Source of the DNA: Devosia sp. Leaf420
Lineage (GTDB): Bacteria > Pseudomonadota > Alphaproteobacteria > Rhizobiales > Devosiaceae
Assembly (NCBI RefSeq): GCF_001425445.1
Contig: NZ_LMQU01000010.1
Location: forward strand, 69,501 to 133,500
DNA: 64,000 bases
Direction: 5' to 3'
In this document: positions 42,640 to 51,662 of the stretch, one piece after another
Position numbering within the stretch: position 1 is the stretch's first letter
How the letters are laid out: each line of letters begins with the position of its first letter
Program-made: the position numbers and the translations under genes
Notes under the pieces: model-generated
Seen by the model: the letters and a program-made list of their open reading frames with translations, nothing else
Told to the model about the DNA's origin: nothing
The model's database searches: none

Positions 42640-43374
42640 ATGACCAGCGATGTCACCCGCCTGATCTCCTATTATAAATCCCCGCTCGGGCGCATTTCTC
42701 GCGCCTTGATCCGCGAGCAAATCATTGCTTTGTCAGGCAATTTGTCCGGCAAGCGCGTGTTGGGTCTTGGCTTTGCCACCCCCTATCTACGCTTCGCGCT
42801 CGAACCCGCCGAACGCGTCGTCGCCCTTATGCCGGCCCGCCAGGGCGCCTCGGCCTGGCCGCGTGAAGGTCCGTCGCGCACCGTCCTCAGCGATCCCCTC
42901 GAGATGCCGCTGACCGATGCCGCGATCGATCTCACCATCGCCGTCCATGCCCTCGAACATGTTGCCGATGCTGAAGAATTGATGCGCGAACTCTGGCGCA
43001 TCACCGCGCCTAACGGGCATCTCATCATCATCGTCCCCCGCCGCCGCGGCATCTGGGCCCAACGTGATGTGACCCCGTTCGGCCAGGGCAATCCCTATTC
43101 CGGTGGGCAACTCGAAAAGCTGCTCCGCGATCACTCCTTTGTACCCGAGGCCTGGCGCGACGGCCTCTTTTTGCCCCCGGTCCAGTCCTCGCTGTTCCTC
43201 CGCTCCGCCCGCTTTTTTGAGCGCATGGGCCGCCTTTTCGGCCCGCCGATGAGTGGCGTCATCTGCGTCCGCGCCCGCAAGGAAGCCTTCCCAGCCATCC
43301 CCCGCCGCAAACGTGCCGAGCGCTATGTGCGCCTTCCCGGCATGGCACCGGCAACCGCCCGATCCGGCTCTTGA
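42640..43374 (+). CDS. class I SAM-dependent methyltransferase
   Basis: A 244-aa methyltransferase of the type found divergent from gloB in Alphaproteobacteria. The SAM loop LGLGFATPYLRFAL is present, though the canonical GxGxG is reduced to GLGFATP. DLTIAVHALEHVADAEELMRELWRI is the acidic-loop and post-motif region typical of Methyltransf_11. The substrate is unknown. The C-terminus is basic and probably extended relative to the minimal fold. Confidence 0.85.
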   Translation: MTSDVTRLISYYKSPLGRISRALIREQIIALSGNLSGKRVLGLGFATPYLRFALEPAERVVALMPARQGASAWPREGPSRTVLSDPLEMPLTDAAIDLTIAVHALEHVADAEELMRELWRITAPNGHLIIIVPRRRGIWAQRDVTPFGQGNPYSGGQLEKLLRDHSFVPEAWRDGLFLPPVQSSLFLRSARFFERMGRLFGPPMSGVICVRARKEAFPAIPRRKRAERYVRLPGMAPATARSGS

Positions 43375-43787
43375 GGACATGACGGGGCGCCGGATGGCCT
43401 GAGCCTCCGGTTGACGTGGTGGACGGACCCCGGAGCGGCATTCGCCTCGAAGGAATTTAGAGGTTATGAAGCGGAAACCGCTCCGGGGCGCCCGCTTTTC
43501 GGACAGGATTCACAGCGCCCCTTTGATCGCTCGTCGCGAGGCGGCCAATCCCCGAACGTGCGATGGAGACGATCCATCGCCGGGCCCCCTCGCCACTGTC
43601 GTCTGCAGACCGTCCGTGCGAGGTTGGACCTAAAGAATAGCGTGAAACCGGGGTGGCGGGGATAAACGGGATAAGTGTGCCCATCCCCCGACCCAACCAT
43701 CACCATCCAGGCAAGACAGGCTTTGCCTTTCAGACCCCTTTTGCATATGGTCCGCGCGGCCTTTCCTGCCCGTCATAAAAGTGCGTC
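43375..43787. other. 413-bp intergenic region with strong secondary structure upstream of hisC
   Basis: There is no convincing gene; short open frames here lack homology signals and ribosome binding sites. A perfect 11-bp inverted repeat, CCCCGGAGCGG (43428-43438) and CCGCTCCGGGG (43478-43488), closes a 39-nt loop with an inner CCTC/GAGG stem. A second small hairpin GATGGA...TCCATC is at 43561-43577. The size and folding could fit a structured RNA or long hisC leader. I could not match it to 6S, 4.5S, RNase P, tmRNA or a known riboswitch. Confidence 0.5.
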
Positions 43788-44882
43788 ATGACCAATCCCA
43801 TTCGCCCCACGCCGCAGCCCGGAATTTTGGATATCGCCCCCTATTTGCCGGGCAAATCCGGCGCGCCGGGCAGCACGACGGTCAAACTCTCGGCCAATGA
43901 ATCCCCGCTTGGCGCCAGCCCCAAGGCCGTCGCGGCCTTCGCAGGCGCTGCAGAAAATCTTGCGATTTACCCTGAAGGTTCCTCGCGTATCCTGCGCGAA
44001 GCCCTCGGCGAAGTGCACCGCATCGATCCCGCCCGCATCATGTGCGGAAATGGTTCGGATGACCTCCTTCACCTGATCGCCCAGACTTATCTCGGGGAAG
44101 GCGACGAGGCGGTGATGAACCGCTATGGCTTTTCGGTCTATCCGATCATCACCATGGCCACCGGCGCCAAGATCGTCATGGTCGAAGAGACCGACTATAC
44201 CGCCGATGTCGACGCCATCTTGGCCGCCGTTACCGACCGCACGAAGATCGTCTGGCTCGCCAATCCCAATAACCCGACAGGCACTTATCTCTCGGACGCC
44301 GAAGTGCGCCGGCTCCACGCTGCGCTGCGGCCCGATATTCTGCTTGTCGTCGACAATGCCTATGCCGAATATGTCACCGCGGCTGACTTTTCCGTAGGGC
44401 TAAAACTGGTCGGCGAGGCGGACAATGTCGTCATGGTCCGCACCTTCTCCAAGATGGGTCTGGCTGCCGCGCGCATCGGCTGGATGGTTGGTCCCGACCA
44501 CATTATCGACGCGCTCAACCGCATCCGCGGGCCGTTCAACGTCAACCTTCCGGCCCAGCTTGCGGGCGCTGCGGCGACGCGCGATGTCGAGTTCAACGAG
44601 AAGCTGCGCGCTCACAATGCCAAGTGGCGCGACTGGCTGACGACCGAACTCAGTGGCAATGCCATGCGGGTGCTGCCGAGCCAGGCCAATTTCATCCTCG
44701 TGCTGTTTCCCGATGCAGCGACAGCGGCCCGTGCCTTCGATACTCTCCTCGCGGGTGGCTATGTTGTGCGTGAAGTCGGCAAGTCCTACGACATCCACAA
44801 TGGCCTGCGCATTTCCATCGGCTCCGATGAAGCCATGCAAGGCGTCGCCAAAATTCTCAAATCCATGGAAGCCGCCCAATGA
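43788..44882 (+). CDS. hisC: histidinol-phosphate aminotransferase
   Basis: PLP-dependent class II aminotransferase, 364 aa. The N-terminal KLSANESPLGASPKAVAAF, CGNGSDDLLH near 87, WLANPNNPTGT near 160, DNAYAEYV near 190, and the PLP Lys in TFSKMGLAAARIGW near 225 are all present. In rhizobia the same gene position next to tyrC suggests a dual role in histidine and aromatic amino acid synthesis. The last base codes overlap tyrC by 4 bp (ATGA). Confidence 0.93.
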   Translation: MTNPIRPTPQPGILDIAPYLPGKSGAPGSTTVKLSANESPLGASPKAVAAFAGAAENLAIYPEGSSRILREALGEVHRIDPARIMCGNGSDDLLHLIAQTYLGEGDEAVMNRYGFSVYPIITMATGAKIVMVEETDYTADVDAILAAVTDRTKIVWLANPNNPTGTYLSDAEVRRLHAALRPDILLVVDNAYAEYVTAADFSVGLKLVGEADNVVMVRTFSKMGLAAARIGWMVGPDHIIDALNRIRGPFNVNLPAQLAGAAATRDVEFNEKLRAHNAKWRDWLTTELSGNAMRVLPSQANFILVLFPDAATAARAFDTLLAGGYVVREVGKSYDIHNGLRISIGSDEAMQGVAKILKSMEAAQ

Positions 44883-45850
44883 GCGCCCATTTTCGCAAGC
44901 TTGCCCTGATCGGCATCGGCCTCATTGGCTCGTCCATTGCCCTCGCCGCTCGCCGCCAGGGTTTGGCCGATGTCATCTCCATCGCCACCCGCCGCCAGGA
45001 AACGCTCGACGAAGCGCGCGACCTGAAGCTCGGTGACATCTACACACTCGACGCCGCCGACGCTGTGCGCGGCGCCGATCTCGTCATTCTCTGCGCCCCC
45101 GTCGGCGCCTATGATGCGCTTGCGCGCGCCATCGGCCCCGCCCTAGAACCCGGCGCCATCGTATCCGACGTCGGCTCGGTCAAGGAGCATGTGGTCAAGG
45201 TCGTCGCGCCACACTTGCCCGCCATGGTGCACTTCATTCCTGGCCACCCCATCGCCGGCACCGAACATTCCGGCCCCTCCGCGGGGTTCCCGGAGCTCTT
45301 TGCCGGTCGCTGGTGCGTTCTCACGCCGGGCCCAGAAGTGCCCGCTGATCAGACCGAAAAGCTCGCCGCCTTCTGGCGCGCCATGGGTTCCAAGGTCGAA
45401 AGCATGGATGCCGCGCACCACGACATGGTGCTCGCTATCACGAGCCACATCCCCCATCTCGTCGCTTACAATATCGTGGGCACGGTCGCCGATCTCGAAA
45501 CCGCGACCCAATCCGAAGTCATCAAGTTTTCCGCCTCCGGCTTCCGAGATTTCACCCGCATCGCTGCCTCCGACCCGGTGATGTGGCGCGACGTGTTCCT
45601 CACCAATCGTGATGCCGTGCTCGAAATGCTGGGCCGCTTTCTCGAAGATCTCTCGGTGCTACAACGCGCTGTGCGCACCGGCGATGGCGACGCGCTCGAA
45701 GCGATGTTCACCCGCACCCGCGCCATCCGCCGCTCCATCATCAACGCCGGCCAGGAAACCGCCGCCCCCGACTTCGGCCGCCCCCACGATACCCCACCGG
45801 AGCCGGAAACCAAGTTCGTCCGCGAACATGGCGGCGGTGACGACGCCTAA
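44879..45850 (+). CDS. tyrC: prephenate/arogenate (cyclohexadienyl) dehydrogenase
   Basis: NAD(P)-dependent oxidative decarboxylase in tyrosine synthesis, 323 aa. The Rossmann motif GIGLIGSSIALAARR is at the N-terminus, and HPIAGTEHSGPSAG near residue 115 forms the substrate-binding loop. DVGSVKEHVV near 95 and SHIPHLVAYNIVG near 195 are typical of TyrA/TyrC. Specificity between prephenate and arogenate cannot be decided. It is coupled to hisC by a 4-bp overlap, and converges with mtgA, overlapping by 4 bp at the stop codons. Confidence 0.93.
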   Translation: MSAHFRKLALIGIGLIGSSIALAARRQGLADVISIATRRQETLDEARDLKLGDIYTLDAADAVRGADLVILCAPVGAYDALARAIGPALEPGAIVSDVGSVKEHVVKVVAPHLPAMVHFIPGHPIAGTEHSGPSAGFPELFAGRWCVLTPGPEVPADQTEKLAAFWRAMGSKVESMDAAHHDMVLAITSHIPHLVAYNIVGTVADLETATQSEVIKFSASGFRDFTRIAASDPVMWRDVFLTNRDAVLEMLGRFLEDLSVLQRAVRTGDGDALEAMFTRTRAIRRSIINAGQETAAPDFGRPHDTPPEPETKFVREHGGGDDA

Positions 45851-46557
45851 AGCGCCAGCCGCCCGCCGCTGCCGACGCAATTTGCGCGCTCGCCATACAT
45901 CTGCGCCCGCTCGGCGACGATCCCCGCCACCCGTAATAGCCCATTGTTCGGCCGCGCGGGGTTGCGCACCAATGGATTGGGCAGCGTCACGGCAAGCAAA
46001 CTCGCCGTCTGCCAATCCAAGTTTTGCGGCTCGCGCCCGAAGGCTCGCTCGCTCCCGGCGGCGATGCCGAACTCGCCATTTGGCCCCCATTCCGCGATAT
46101 TGAGATAGATCTCCATGATCCGCTTCTTGGGCATGACGAGGTCGATATAAAGCGCCAGCGGCACTTCGAGGACTTTGCGGATCGGGCTCGGATCGTTCCA
46201 GAGAAAGAGATTGCGCGCGACCTGCATGGTCAGGGTCGAAGCGCCCCGCGTCGGCTTGCCCTCGAGATAATTGTCGACCTCGGCGCGCAGCGCTCCAAAA
46301 TCGACGCCCCAATGCCGGCAGAATTGTCCATCTTCCGAGAGGATGATCGACGCCTTCAGGCGGTCCGAGACCTGATCGATATCCCGCCACTCCCGCGTCA
46401 CCGGCCGTCCCGTCAGATAGCGCTCGATCATCGGCACCGAGATCGGATCGACCACCAGATAAACCGGGGTCAGGACGAGAGGAATGGCGACGAGCACCGC
46501 AATCGCGGTGAACAAAAGGCGCAATGCCCGCCTCAAACCTTTTGCCTTTCGTGCCAT
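45847..46557 (-). CDS. mtgA: monofunctional biosynthetic peptidoglycan transglycosylase
   Basis: A 236-aa GT51 enzyme polymerising lipid II at the inner membrane. N-terminal anchor helix (about residues 13-35), then the catalytic SEDGQFCRHWGVDFGAL near residue 70, where the Glu is the catalytic base, RGASTLTMQVARNLFLW near 105, and KKRIMEIYLNIAEWG near 150. The start is ATG 46557 (MARKAKGLRRALR); the longer frame to 46623 overlaps ispA on the other strand. It converges with tyrC. Confidence 0.94.
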   Translation of the reverse strand: MARKAKGLRRALRLLFTAIAVLVAIPLVLTPVYLVVDPISVPMIERYLTGRPVTREWRDIDQVSDRLKASIILSEDGQFCRHWGVDFGALRAEVDNYLEGKPTRGASTLTMQVARNLFLWNDPSPIRKVLEVPLALYIDLVMPKKRIMEIYLNIAEWGPNGEFGIAAGSERAFGREPQNLDWQTASLLAVTLPNPLVRNPARPNNGLLRVAGIVAERAQMYGERANCVGSGGRLAL

Positions 46558-46640
46558 GATCCGGTGATAGCGGCAGTTGGCGCCGGGGCCAAGGCCGGAG
46601 TCCCCTTGCCGCTTTTGGGGCAACGGGTTAGCAACAAGCT

Positions 46641-47543
46641 ATGTACGACTTTTCCACCGACAGCGCCGCCTGCGCCCGAGCCGTCGAAGCCGGCCTCTCC
46701 GATTATCTGACCGGCCCGCGCCTGTCCGGTCCGGGCCCGGCAGCCGACCGCGTCATCGCCGCCATGCGCCATGGCAGCCTTGAAGGCGGCAAGCGCTTGC
46801 GCCCGTTGCTGGTGCGCCAGGCCGCCGCGATCTTTTCGGTGCCGCCGGAGGCCGCTCTCCCTGCTGGCCTCGCGGTCGAAATGATCCATTGCTATTCGCT
46901 GATTCATGACGATCTGCCTGCCATGGATGATGACGATCTGCGCCGAGGCCGCCCGACGGTCCACAAGGCCTATGACGATGCCACCGCCATACTCGCCGGC
47001 GACGCGCTCCTGACCCACGCTTTTGCGCTCCTCGGTGAACCGGCCACCCATGCCGACCCCGCCGTCCGCATTCGCCTCGTCACCGAACTCGCCCTCGGCG
47101 CCGGAGCCGGCGGCATGGTGGGCGGACAGATGCGCGATATCGAAGGCGAAATGGGCGGCTTTTCCGATGGCCAGATTGCCATCATGCAGGCGATGAAAAC
47201 CGGCGCCCTCATCCGCGCCAGCGTCCGCATGGGCGCCATCATCGGCGGCGCCGATCCGCGCGCGCTATCGGCACTCACTGCCTATGCGGAAGCGGCCGGA
47301 CGCGCCTTCCAGCTCGCCGACGACATCTTGGACGTCACCGCCACGCCCGAAGCCATGGGCAAGGCGACTGGCAAGGACGCCGAAGCCGGCAAGCAGACGC
47401 TCGTTTCGACCCTCGGCCTTGAAGGCGCCAGGAAGGTCTTGGACAATACAGTCAATGAGGCGCTCCTCGCCCTCCGCACCTTCGGCCCCAAGGCCGATGG
47501 CCTCCGCGCCACCGCAAAATTCTTTGCCAGCCGGAAGAACTGA
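46641..47543 (+). CDS. ispA: short-chain polyprenyl diphosphate synthase (farnesyl/geranyl type)
   Basis: A 300-aa class-1 polyprenyl synthetase, making farnesyl diphosphate from IPP and DMAPP. The first aspartate motif is HDDLPAMDDDDLRRGRP near residue 90, and the second is LADDILD near 225. KRLRPLLVRQAA near 52 binds IPP. The residue upstream of the first aspartate motif is Ile-His, so product length cannot be read reliably. It is divergent from mtgA across 83 bp, as in rhizobia. Confidence 0.93.
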   Translation: MYDFSTDSAACARAVEAGLSDYLTGPRLSGPGPAADRVIAAMRHGSLEGGKRLRPLLVRQAAAIFSVPPEAALPAGLAVEMIHCYSLIHDDLPAMDDDDLRRGRPTVHKAYDDATAILAGDALLTHAFALLGEPATHADPAVRIRLVTELALGAGAGGMVGGQMRDIEGEMGGFSDGQIAIMQAMKTGALIRASVRMGAIIGGADPRALSALTAYAEAAGRAFQLADDILDVTATPEAMGKATGKDAEAGKQTLVSTLGLEGARKVLDNTVNEALLALRTFGPKADGLRATAKFFASRKN

Positions 47544-47546
47544 GAA

Positions 47547-48179
47547 ATGGCAAAACTGCTCGCTGTCTGCATCGGCAAGGCTGAACACATAGAAGGCTAT
47601 CGCCCACTGACCGGCATCAACAAGCGCCCGGTCGCTCGACCAGTAGCGATCGAAATGCACGGCATTGCCGAGGACGCCGTGCTCGATCGCAAACATCACG
47701 GCGGCAACGACCAGGCCATCTACGTCTATTTCCAGGGCGATTACGATTGGTGGGCCCAAGACGGGGTGGCGAACACGCCGGGTCTCTTCGGCGAAAACCT
47801 CGTCATCGACGGTCCGGTCAGCGCTGAAACCGCCATCGGCGACCGCTACCAAATCGGCGATTGCCTCCTCGAAGTCGCCTATCATCGCACCCCCTGCATG
47901 ACCTTTGCCGCCAAGATGGGCGACAAGTTCTGGGTCAAGCGCTTTCACCGCGCCAATCGCCCCGGCGCCTATTGCCGCGTGCTGCAGCCCGGCACTGTCG
48001 AAGCCGGTATGGATGTCTCCGTCACGCCCTATGCGGGCGAGCGGGTGACGGTCTCCGAGCTCATGGCTTTCGATACGACGAAAAATATCCCGCTCGACTT
48101 TCTCCGCCGTGCCGTGATGACGCCGATCCGCGAACAGACGCGGTTCAAATACGAAACCCGTCTCGCAGACCTGTTCTGA
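47547..48179 (+). CDS. MOSC-domain protein (YiiM-like)
   Basis: A 210-aa protein of the MOSC family, which handles molybdenum cofactor sulfur. VEMHGIAEDAVLDRKHHGGNDQAIYVYFQGDYDWW near residue 40 and GLFGENLVIDG near 80 are the YiiM-type core, followed by the conserved Cys in YHRTPCMTFAAKMG near 118. The C-terminus carries a helical 3-alpha-like region. YiiM reduces 6-N-hydroxylaminopurine. It starts 4 bp after the ispA stop, and may be co-transcribed with ispA, but the functional link is not clear. Confidence 0.88.
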   Translation: MAKLLAVCIGKAEHIEGYRPLTGINKRPVARPVAIEMHGIAEDAVLDRKHHGGNDQAIYVYFQGDYDWWAQDGVANTPGLFGENLVIDGPVSAETAIGDRYQIGDCLLEVAYHRTPCMTFAAKMGDKFWVKRFHRANRPGAYCRVLQPGTVEAGMDVSVTPYAGERVTVSELMAFDTTKNIPLDFLRRAVMTPIREQTRFKYETRLADLF

Positions 48180-48190
48180 GTCTTTTCCCG

Positions 48191-48658
48191 ATGAGCCTTG
48201 ATTCCGTCCGTATCGATCTCGCCAACCGCGCGCCTGACCTATCGGTTGAAGTCACTGCGGAATCGACCGCCACCGTGCCACTTGCCGCGGCCGTGCATGG
48301 CGTCGAACCCGGCCAGATCGCCAAGACGCTCTGCATCCGCATCCGCGACGAAGAAGTGCTGCTCGTGACCCGCGGCGATGCGCGGCTCGACAATCAGAAA
48401 TCGAAAACAGCCTTCGGCGGTCGTCCGCGCATGCTCGGCGCCGAGGATGTGTTGCGGCTGACGAGCCATCCCGTCGGCGGCGTCTGCCCCTTCGGCCTTC
48501 CCGCGCCATTGCCGATCTATCTCGATACCTCGCTCAAGATTTATGACGTGGTCATTCCCGCCGGCGGCGATACCCACGCTTCAGTGCGCCTCACCGTCGC
48601 GCGGCTGGCCGAGCTTTGCGGCAACAGATGGGTGGATGCGTGCCAGCTCCCCGAGTGA
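48191..48658 (+). CDS. YbaK/EbsC-family prolyl-tRNA editing-like protein
   Basis: A 155-aa protein with the YbaK/ProX fold, which deacylates Cys-tRNA(Pro) or Ala-tRNA(Pro). The motif VEPGQIAKTLCIR with the conserved Lys is near residue 44, GGVCPFGLP near 100 is the typical GxxPxG loop, and VYLDTSLK-like IYLDTSLKIYDVV near 115 follows. ATG 48191 lies 11 bp after the MOSC stop. It overlaps the methyltransferase gene by 4 bp (GTGA). Confidence 0.88.
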   Translation: MSLDSVRIDLANRAPDLSVEVTAESTATVPLAAAVHGVEPGQIAKTLCIRIRDEEVLLVTRGDARLDNQKSKTAFGGRPRMLGAEDVLRLTSHPVGGVCPFGLPAPLPIYLDTSLKIYDVVIPAGGDTHASVRLTVARLAELCGNRWVDACQLPE

Positions 48659-49290
48659 GCGCCAGGGACTATATCCTTGACCACTTCGCGCTGACGCCCC
48701 TTTCGGCCCGTCCGGATATTTCGCTTTATCGCCCCACGCCCAAGAGCGGGCTGATCTCTTTTCTGGCTCAAGAAGGCCGCGCCGACGAACCGCCTTATTG
48801 GGCCTATGCCTGGGCCGGTGGCGCCGTCCTCGCCGTTCATCTCGCGCAAAACCCCCAACTGGTTGCCGGCAAGACTGTGCTCGATTTCGGCGCTGGCTCC
48901 GGTCTCGTCGGTATTGCCGCCGCCAAGGCTGGCGCGACGCAAGTCTGGGCCATCGAGCCCGATCCCCTCGCGCATGCCGCCATGCTGCTCAATGCCGAAG
49001 CCAATGGAGCAACGCTGCACGCCTGGACCGAGCTCGGTATGCCCGAGGTCGACCTGATCCTCGCCGGCGACGTCTTTTATGACGCGAGAGTAGCTCAGGA
49101 GACCCTGCGCACTCTCTCGGCAGCAGCCACCAAAACCCCAGTTCTTGTCGGCGATCCCTTCCGCCGCGACCTGCCGCTCGACCACCTCGACCTCTTGGCC
49201 GAATATCAGGTGCCTGACATGGGCGGTGGCGAGCCGGTGCGGGCGGGCGTCTTCGCCCTGCGCCCCGAGAATATCGGAAATGCCCCATAG
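48655..49290 (+). CDS. class I SAM-dependent methyltransferase (PrmA/ETFB-KMT-like)
   Basis: A 211-aa methyltransferase of the group often annotated as nicotinamide N-methylase-like or protein lysine methyltransferase. PPYWAYAWAGGAVLAVHL precedes the SAM motif VLDFGAGSGLVGIAAAKAGA near 80, and DLILAGDVFYD near 150. The start at GTG 48655 overlaps the YbaK stop; in-frame GTG 48640 and ATG 48628 are possible. The substrate is unknown, likely a protein lysine. Confidence 0.85.
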   Translation: MSARDYILDHFALTPLSARPDISLYRPTPKSGLISFLAQEGRADEPPYWAYAWAGGAVLAVHLAQNPQLVAGKTVLDFGAGSGLVGIAAAKAGATQVWAIEPDPLAHAAMLLNAEANGATLHAWTELGMPEVDLILAGDVFYDARVAQETLRTLSAAATKTPVLVGDPFRRDLPLDHLDLLAEYQVPDMGGGEPVRAGVFALRPENIGNAP

Positions 49291-49395
49291 GCCTTGCCGG
49301 GAAACCGGGCAAATTCTATATCGAGGACAAGCGAGGACGACCTCCCCCTGACTGGGCTATCGCTCGGGACGACCCGACATTTTAGGGGAAGTCCC

Positions 49396-49824
49396 ATGCG
49401 GACCACCGCAGATCGTATCCGTCACGCCATCAGCTTTGAAGCGATCGGCATCATCCTCGCAACGCCACTCGCGGCCTTTGCTTTCCATCTTCCGGGCGGC
49501 GACTCGGCCGTGATCGTCATCGCCAGCGCCACCGTCGCGATGGGGTGGAATTACATCTACAATCTTGGCTTTGACCACGCGATGCAGAGCCAGACCGGCG
49601 GCACCGCCAAGACCACACGCATTCGCATCCTTCATGCGGTGCTGTTCGAGCTTGGCTTGCTCGCCATCATGCTACCGCTCGTCGCCTGGTATCTGCAGAT
49701 CTCAATCTGGCAGGCGCTGATCATGGATATCGCACTGGCCCTTTTCTACATGGCCTATGCGTTCGTCTTCAATTGGGCCTATGACCGTGTCTTCCCGCTC
49801 CCCGAGTGGCAGGAAGCGGCTTAG
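49396..49824 (+). CDS. PACE-family efflux transporter (AceI-like)
   Basis: A 142-aa protein with four predicted helices and two bacterial transmembrane pair domains: RIRHAISFEAIGIILATPLAAF and RIRILHAVLFELGLLAIMLPL, each with the H-A-x-x-F-E motif. PACE proteins export chlorhexidine-type biocides and polyamines. ATG 49396 has GGGGAAG upstream. No LysR regulator is adjacent, unlike aceI. Its stop codon abuts, without a gap, the stop of a 29-aa ORF on the other strand. Confidence 0.92.
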   Translation: MRTTADRIRHAISFEAIGIILATPLAAFAFHLPGGDSAVIVIASATVAMGWNYIYNLGFDHAMQSQTGGTAKTTRIRILHAVLFELGLLAIMLPLVAWYLQISIWQALIMDIALALFYMAYAFVFNWAYDRVFPLPEWQEAA

Positions 49825-49914
49825 TCAGCCCAGGTGCCCGGTCAGCTTTAGCGTACCGAGCACCAGGATCAATATAGCGAGCCAGAAGAGCCGGCGGGTA
49901 TTGCGTTCGTTCAT
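49825..49914 (-). CDS. 29-aa single-helix micro-ORF overlapping the ispG stop
   Basis: ATG 49914 to TGA 49827-49825 encodes [10 protein letters not shown], a hydrophobic stretch [14 protein letters not shown] and TGHLG. It has a positively charged N-terminus and one likely transmembrane helix (about residues 9-24), a good small membrane protein shape. The ATG overlaps the ispG stop as ATGA, so it is translationally coupled to ispG. It ends exactly where the convergent PACE gene ends. There is no known family; it may be a real small protein or a chance frame. Confidence 0.5.
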   Translation of the reverse strand: MNERNTRRLFWLAILILVLGTLKLTGHLG

Positions 49915-51152
49915 TCGGCCGCGTTCTGCCTGCCAGTGCCGAACTTGCGCTCGATATAATCGGCCACCATCACCTTGAACTGGTCAGCGACGTCGGCCCC
50001 GCGCAGCGTCGCGACCTTTTCGCCATCGACGAACACAGGCGCCGCCGGGGTTTCCCCGGTGCCGGGCAGCGAAATGCCGATATTGGCATGCTTGCTTTCC
50101 CCGGGCCCATTGACGATGCAGCCCATGACGGCGACCGACAGCGTTTCGACCCCAGGATAGCGCTCGCGCCATTCGGGCATCGAGACATGCAGGTGATCCT
50201 GGATTTCCTTGGCCAGCGTCTGGAACGTGCTCGACGTGGTGCGCCCGCATCCGGGGCATGCGGCCACAACAGGGAGAAACTGGCGAAAACCCATGGTCTG
50301 CAGCAGTTCCTGCGCGACCTTTACTTCGGTCGTGCGATCACCACCCGGCTCGGGCGTCAGGGAAATGCGGATCGTGTCGCCGATCCCCTGCTGCAGGAGA
50401 ATGCCGAGCGCGGCTGACGACGCGACAATGCCCTTTGAGCCCATGCCTGCCTCGGTCAGCCCCAGATGCAGCGCATAGTCGCACCGCGCCGCAAGGTCCT
50501 GATAGACCGCAATCAGGTGCTGCACATCGGACACCTTGGTCGAGAGCAGGATCTGATCCCGCCGCATGCCCAGCTCTTCGGCGCGCGCCGCCGACAGCAG
50601 CGCGGACTGAATGATCGCCTCGCGCTGCACGGCTGCTGCCGAAATCGGCGTTGCCGACACGGCATTCTCGTCCATCAGCTTGGTGAGCAACTCTTCGTCG
50701 AGCGAGCCCCAATTGACCCCGATCCGCACCGGCTTGTTGTAGCGATTGGCAATCTCGATCAGCGTCGCAAATTGCGTGTCGCGCTTGGCCTTGAAGCCGA
50801 CATTGCCCGGATTGATGCGATATTTGGCCAGCGCTTCGGCGCAAGCGGGATGGTCGGTAAGAAGCTTGTGGCCGATATAGTGAAAATCGCCAACAAGCGG
50901 CACATCGTAGCCCATGAAGGCCAGACGATCGCGGATAATAGGCACAGCCGCCGCGCTCTCGTCACGATCGACGGTAATGCGGACGATTTCTGAACCGGCG
51001 CGCGCCAGTTGCATCACCTGCTTCACGGTCGCATCGATATCGGCTGTGTCGGTATTGGTCATCGACTGGACGACGACAGGCGCGCCCCCGCCGACCATGA
51101 CCCCGCCGACATTGACGCCTACCGATTTTCTGCGGGGTGCCGGACCGGCCAT
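49911..51152 (-). CDS. ispG: 4-hydroxy-3-methylbut-2-enyl diphosphate synthase
   Basis: Fe-S enzyme of the MEP isoprenoid pathway (GcpE), 413 aa. TIM-barrel N-terminus with [31 protein letters not shown] near 145, and the C-terminal 4Fe-4S domain with Cys in [12 protein letters not shown] and [13 protein letters not shown] 51152 is preferred over the longer frame to 51269, which has no homology. The last base codes overlap a 29-aa micro-ORF. It is not in an operon with dxs, which is usual in this order. Confidence 0.94.
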   Translation of the reverse strand: MAGPAPRRKSVGVNVGGVMVGGGAPVVVQSMTNTDTADIDATVKQVMQLARAGSEIVRITVDRDESAAAVPIIRDRLAFMGYDVPLVGDFHYIGHKLLTDHPACAEALAKYRINPGNVGFKAKRDTQFATLIEIANRYNKPVRIGVNWGSLDEELLTKLMDENAVSATPISAAAVQREAIIQSALLSAARAEELGMRRDQILLSTKVSDVQHLIAVYQDLAARCDYALHLGLTEAGMGSKGIVASSAALGILLQQGIGDTIRISLTPEPGGDRTTEVKVAQELLQTMGFRQFLPVVAACPGCGRTTSSTFQTLAKEIQDHLHVSMPEWRERYPGVETLSVAVMGCIVNGPGESKHANIGISLPGTGETPAAPVFVDGEKVATLRGADVADQFKVMVADYIERKFGTGRQNAAE

Positions 51153-51322
51153 GGGATCACCTTCGAAATTTCTCAACGACACATAAGCCCGACGGGATGG
51201 CCGCGCAATATTGCCGTATCGAATGCCTAGCACGGCAACGGCAAAGTCATGTGAATGCACCTGGCGCAAATTCGTGATCGGCGTGATCTTGAACCGAAAC
51301 CGGGCGAGACCATTTATGGATC

Positions 51323-51622
51323 ATGATAAAGATGCTCCTCCCCCGCCTCGTTCTGTTCCGCAAGGAAGTTGTGCAGCTCTGGAAGGCTTTTTGGGCTGCT
51401 GAGACCCCGCTCTATTTGAAGGCGGCGACCCTGTTCGTTGCCTTCTATCTGATCAATCCGCTCGATATCATTCCCGACGTCATCCCGTTCGTGGGCTGGG
51501 TCGATGATATCGTACTCGTGCCGTTGATGGTGAGCTGGATCGTCTCCCGCCTCCCCGTTCCGGCCCGCGTTTATGCCGGCAAGTATGGCAAGACCGTTGA
51601 TGGTCGCGCCCGCCGCGTCTGA
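51323..51622 (+). CDS. YkvA/DUF1232 family protein
   Basis: A 99-aa protein with one or two hydrophobic helices. The motif YLINPLDIIPDVIPFVGWVDDIVLVPL near residue 45 is the DUF1232 hallmark. The function is unknown; relatives are membrane-associated. It is divergent from ispG, and a bidirectional terminator follows the stop. Confidence 0.9.
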   Translation: MIKMLLPRLVLFRKEVVQLWKAFWAAETPLYLKAATLFVAFYLINPLDIIPDVIPFVGWVDDIVLVPLMVSWIVSRLPVPARVYAGKYGKTVDGRARRV

Positions 51623-51635
51623 TCGCTGATAATAA

Positions 51636-51661
51636 AAAAGGCGCCCACTGGGCGCCTTTTC
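51636..51661. terminator. bidirectional rho-independent terminator
   Basis: AAAAGGCGCCC-act-GGGCGCCTTTT, an 11-bp perfect stem with A-run and T-run on either side. It separates the YkvA gene from the convergent ABC exporter, and can work in both directions. Confidence 0.92.
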
Positions 51662-51662
51662 C

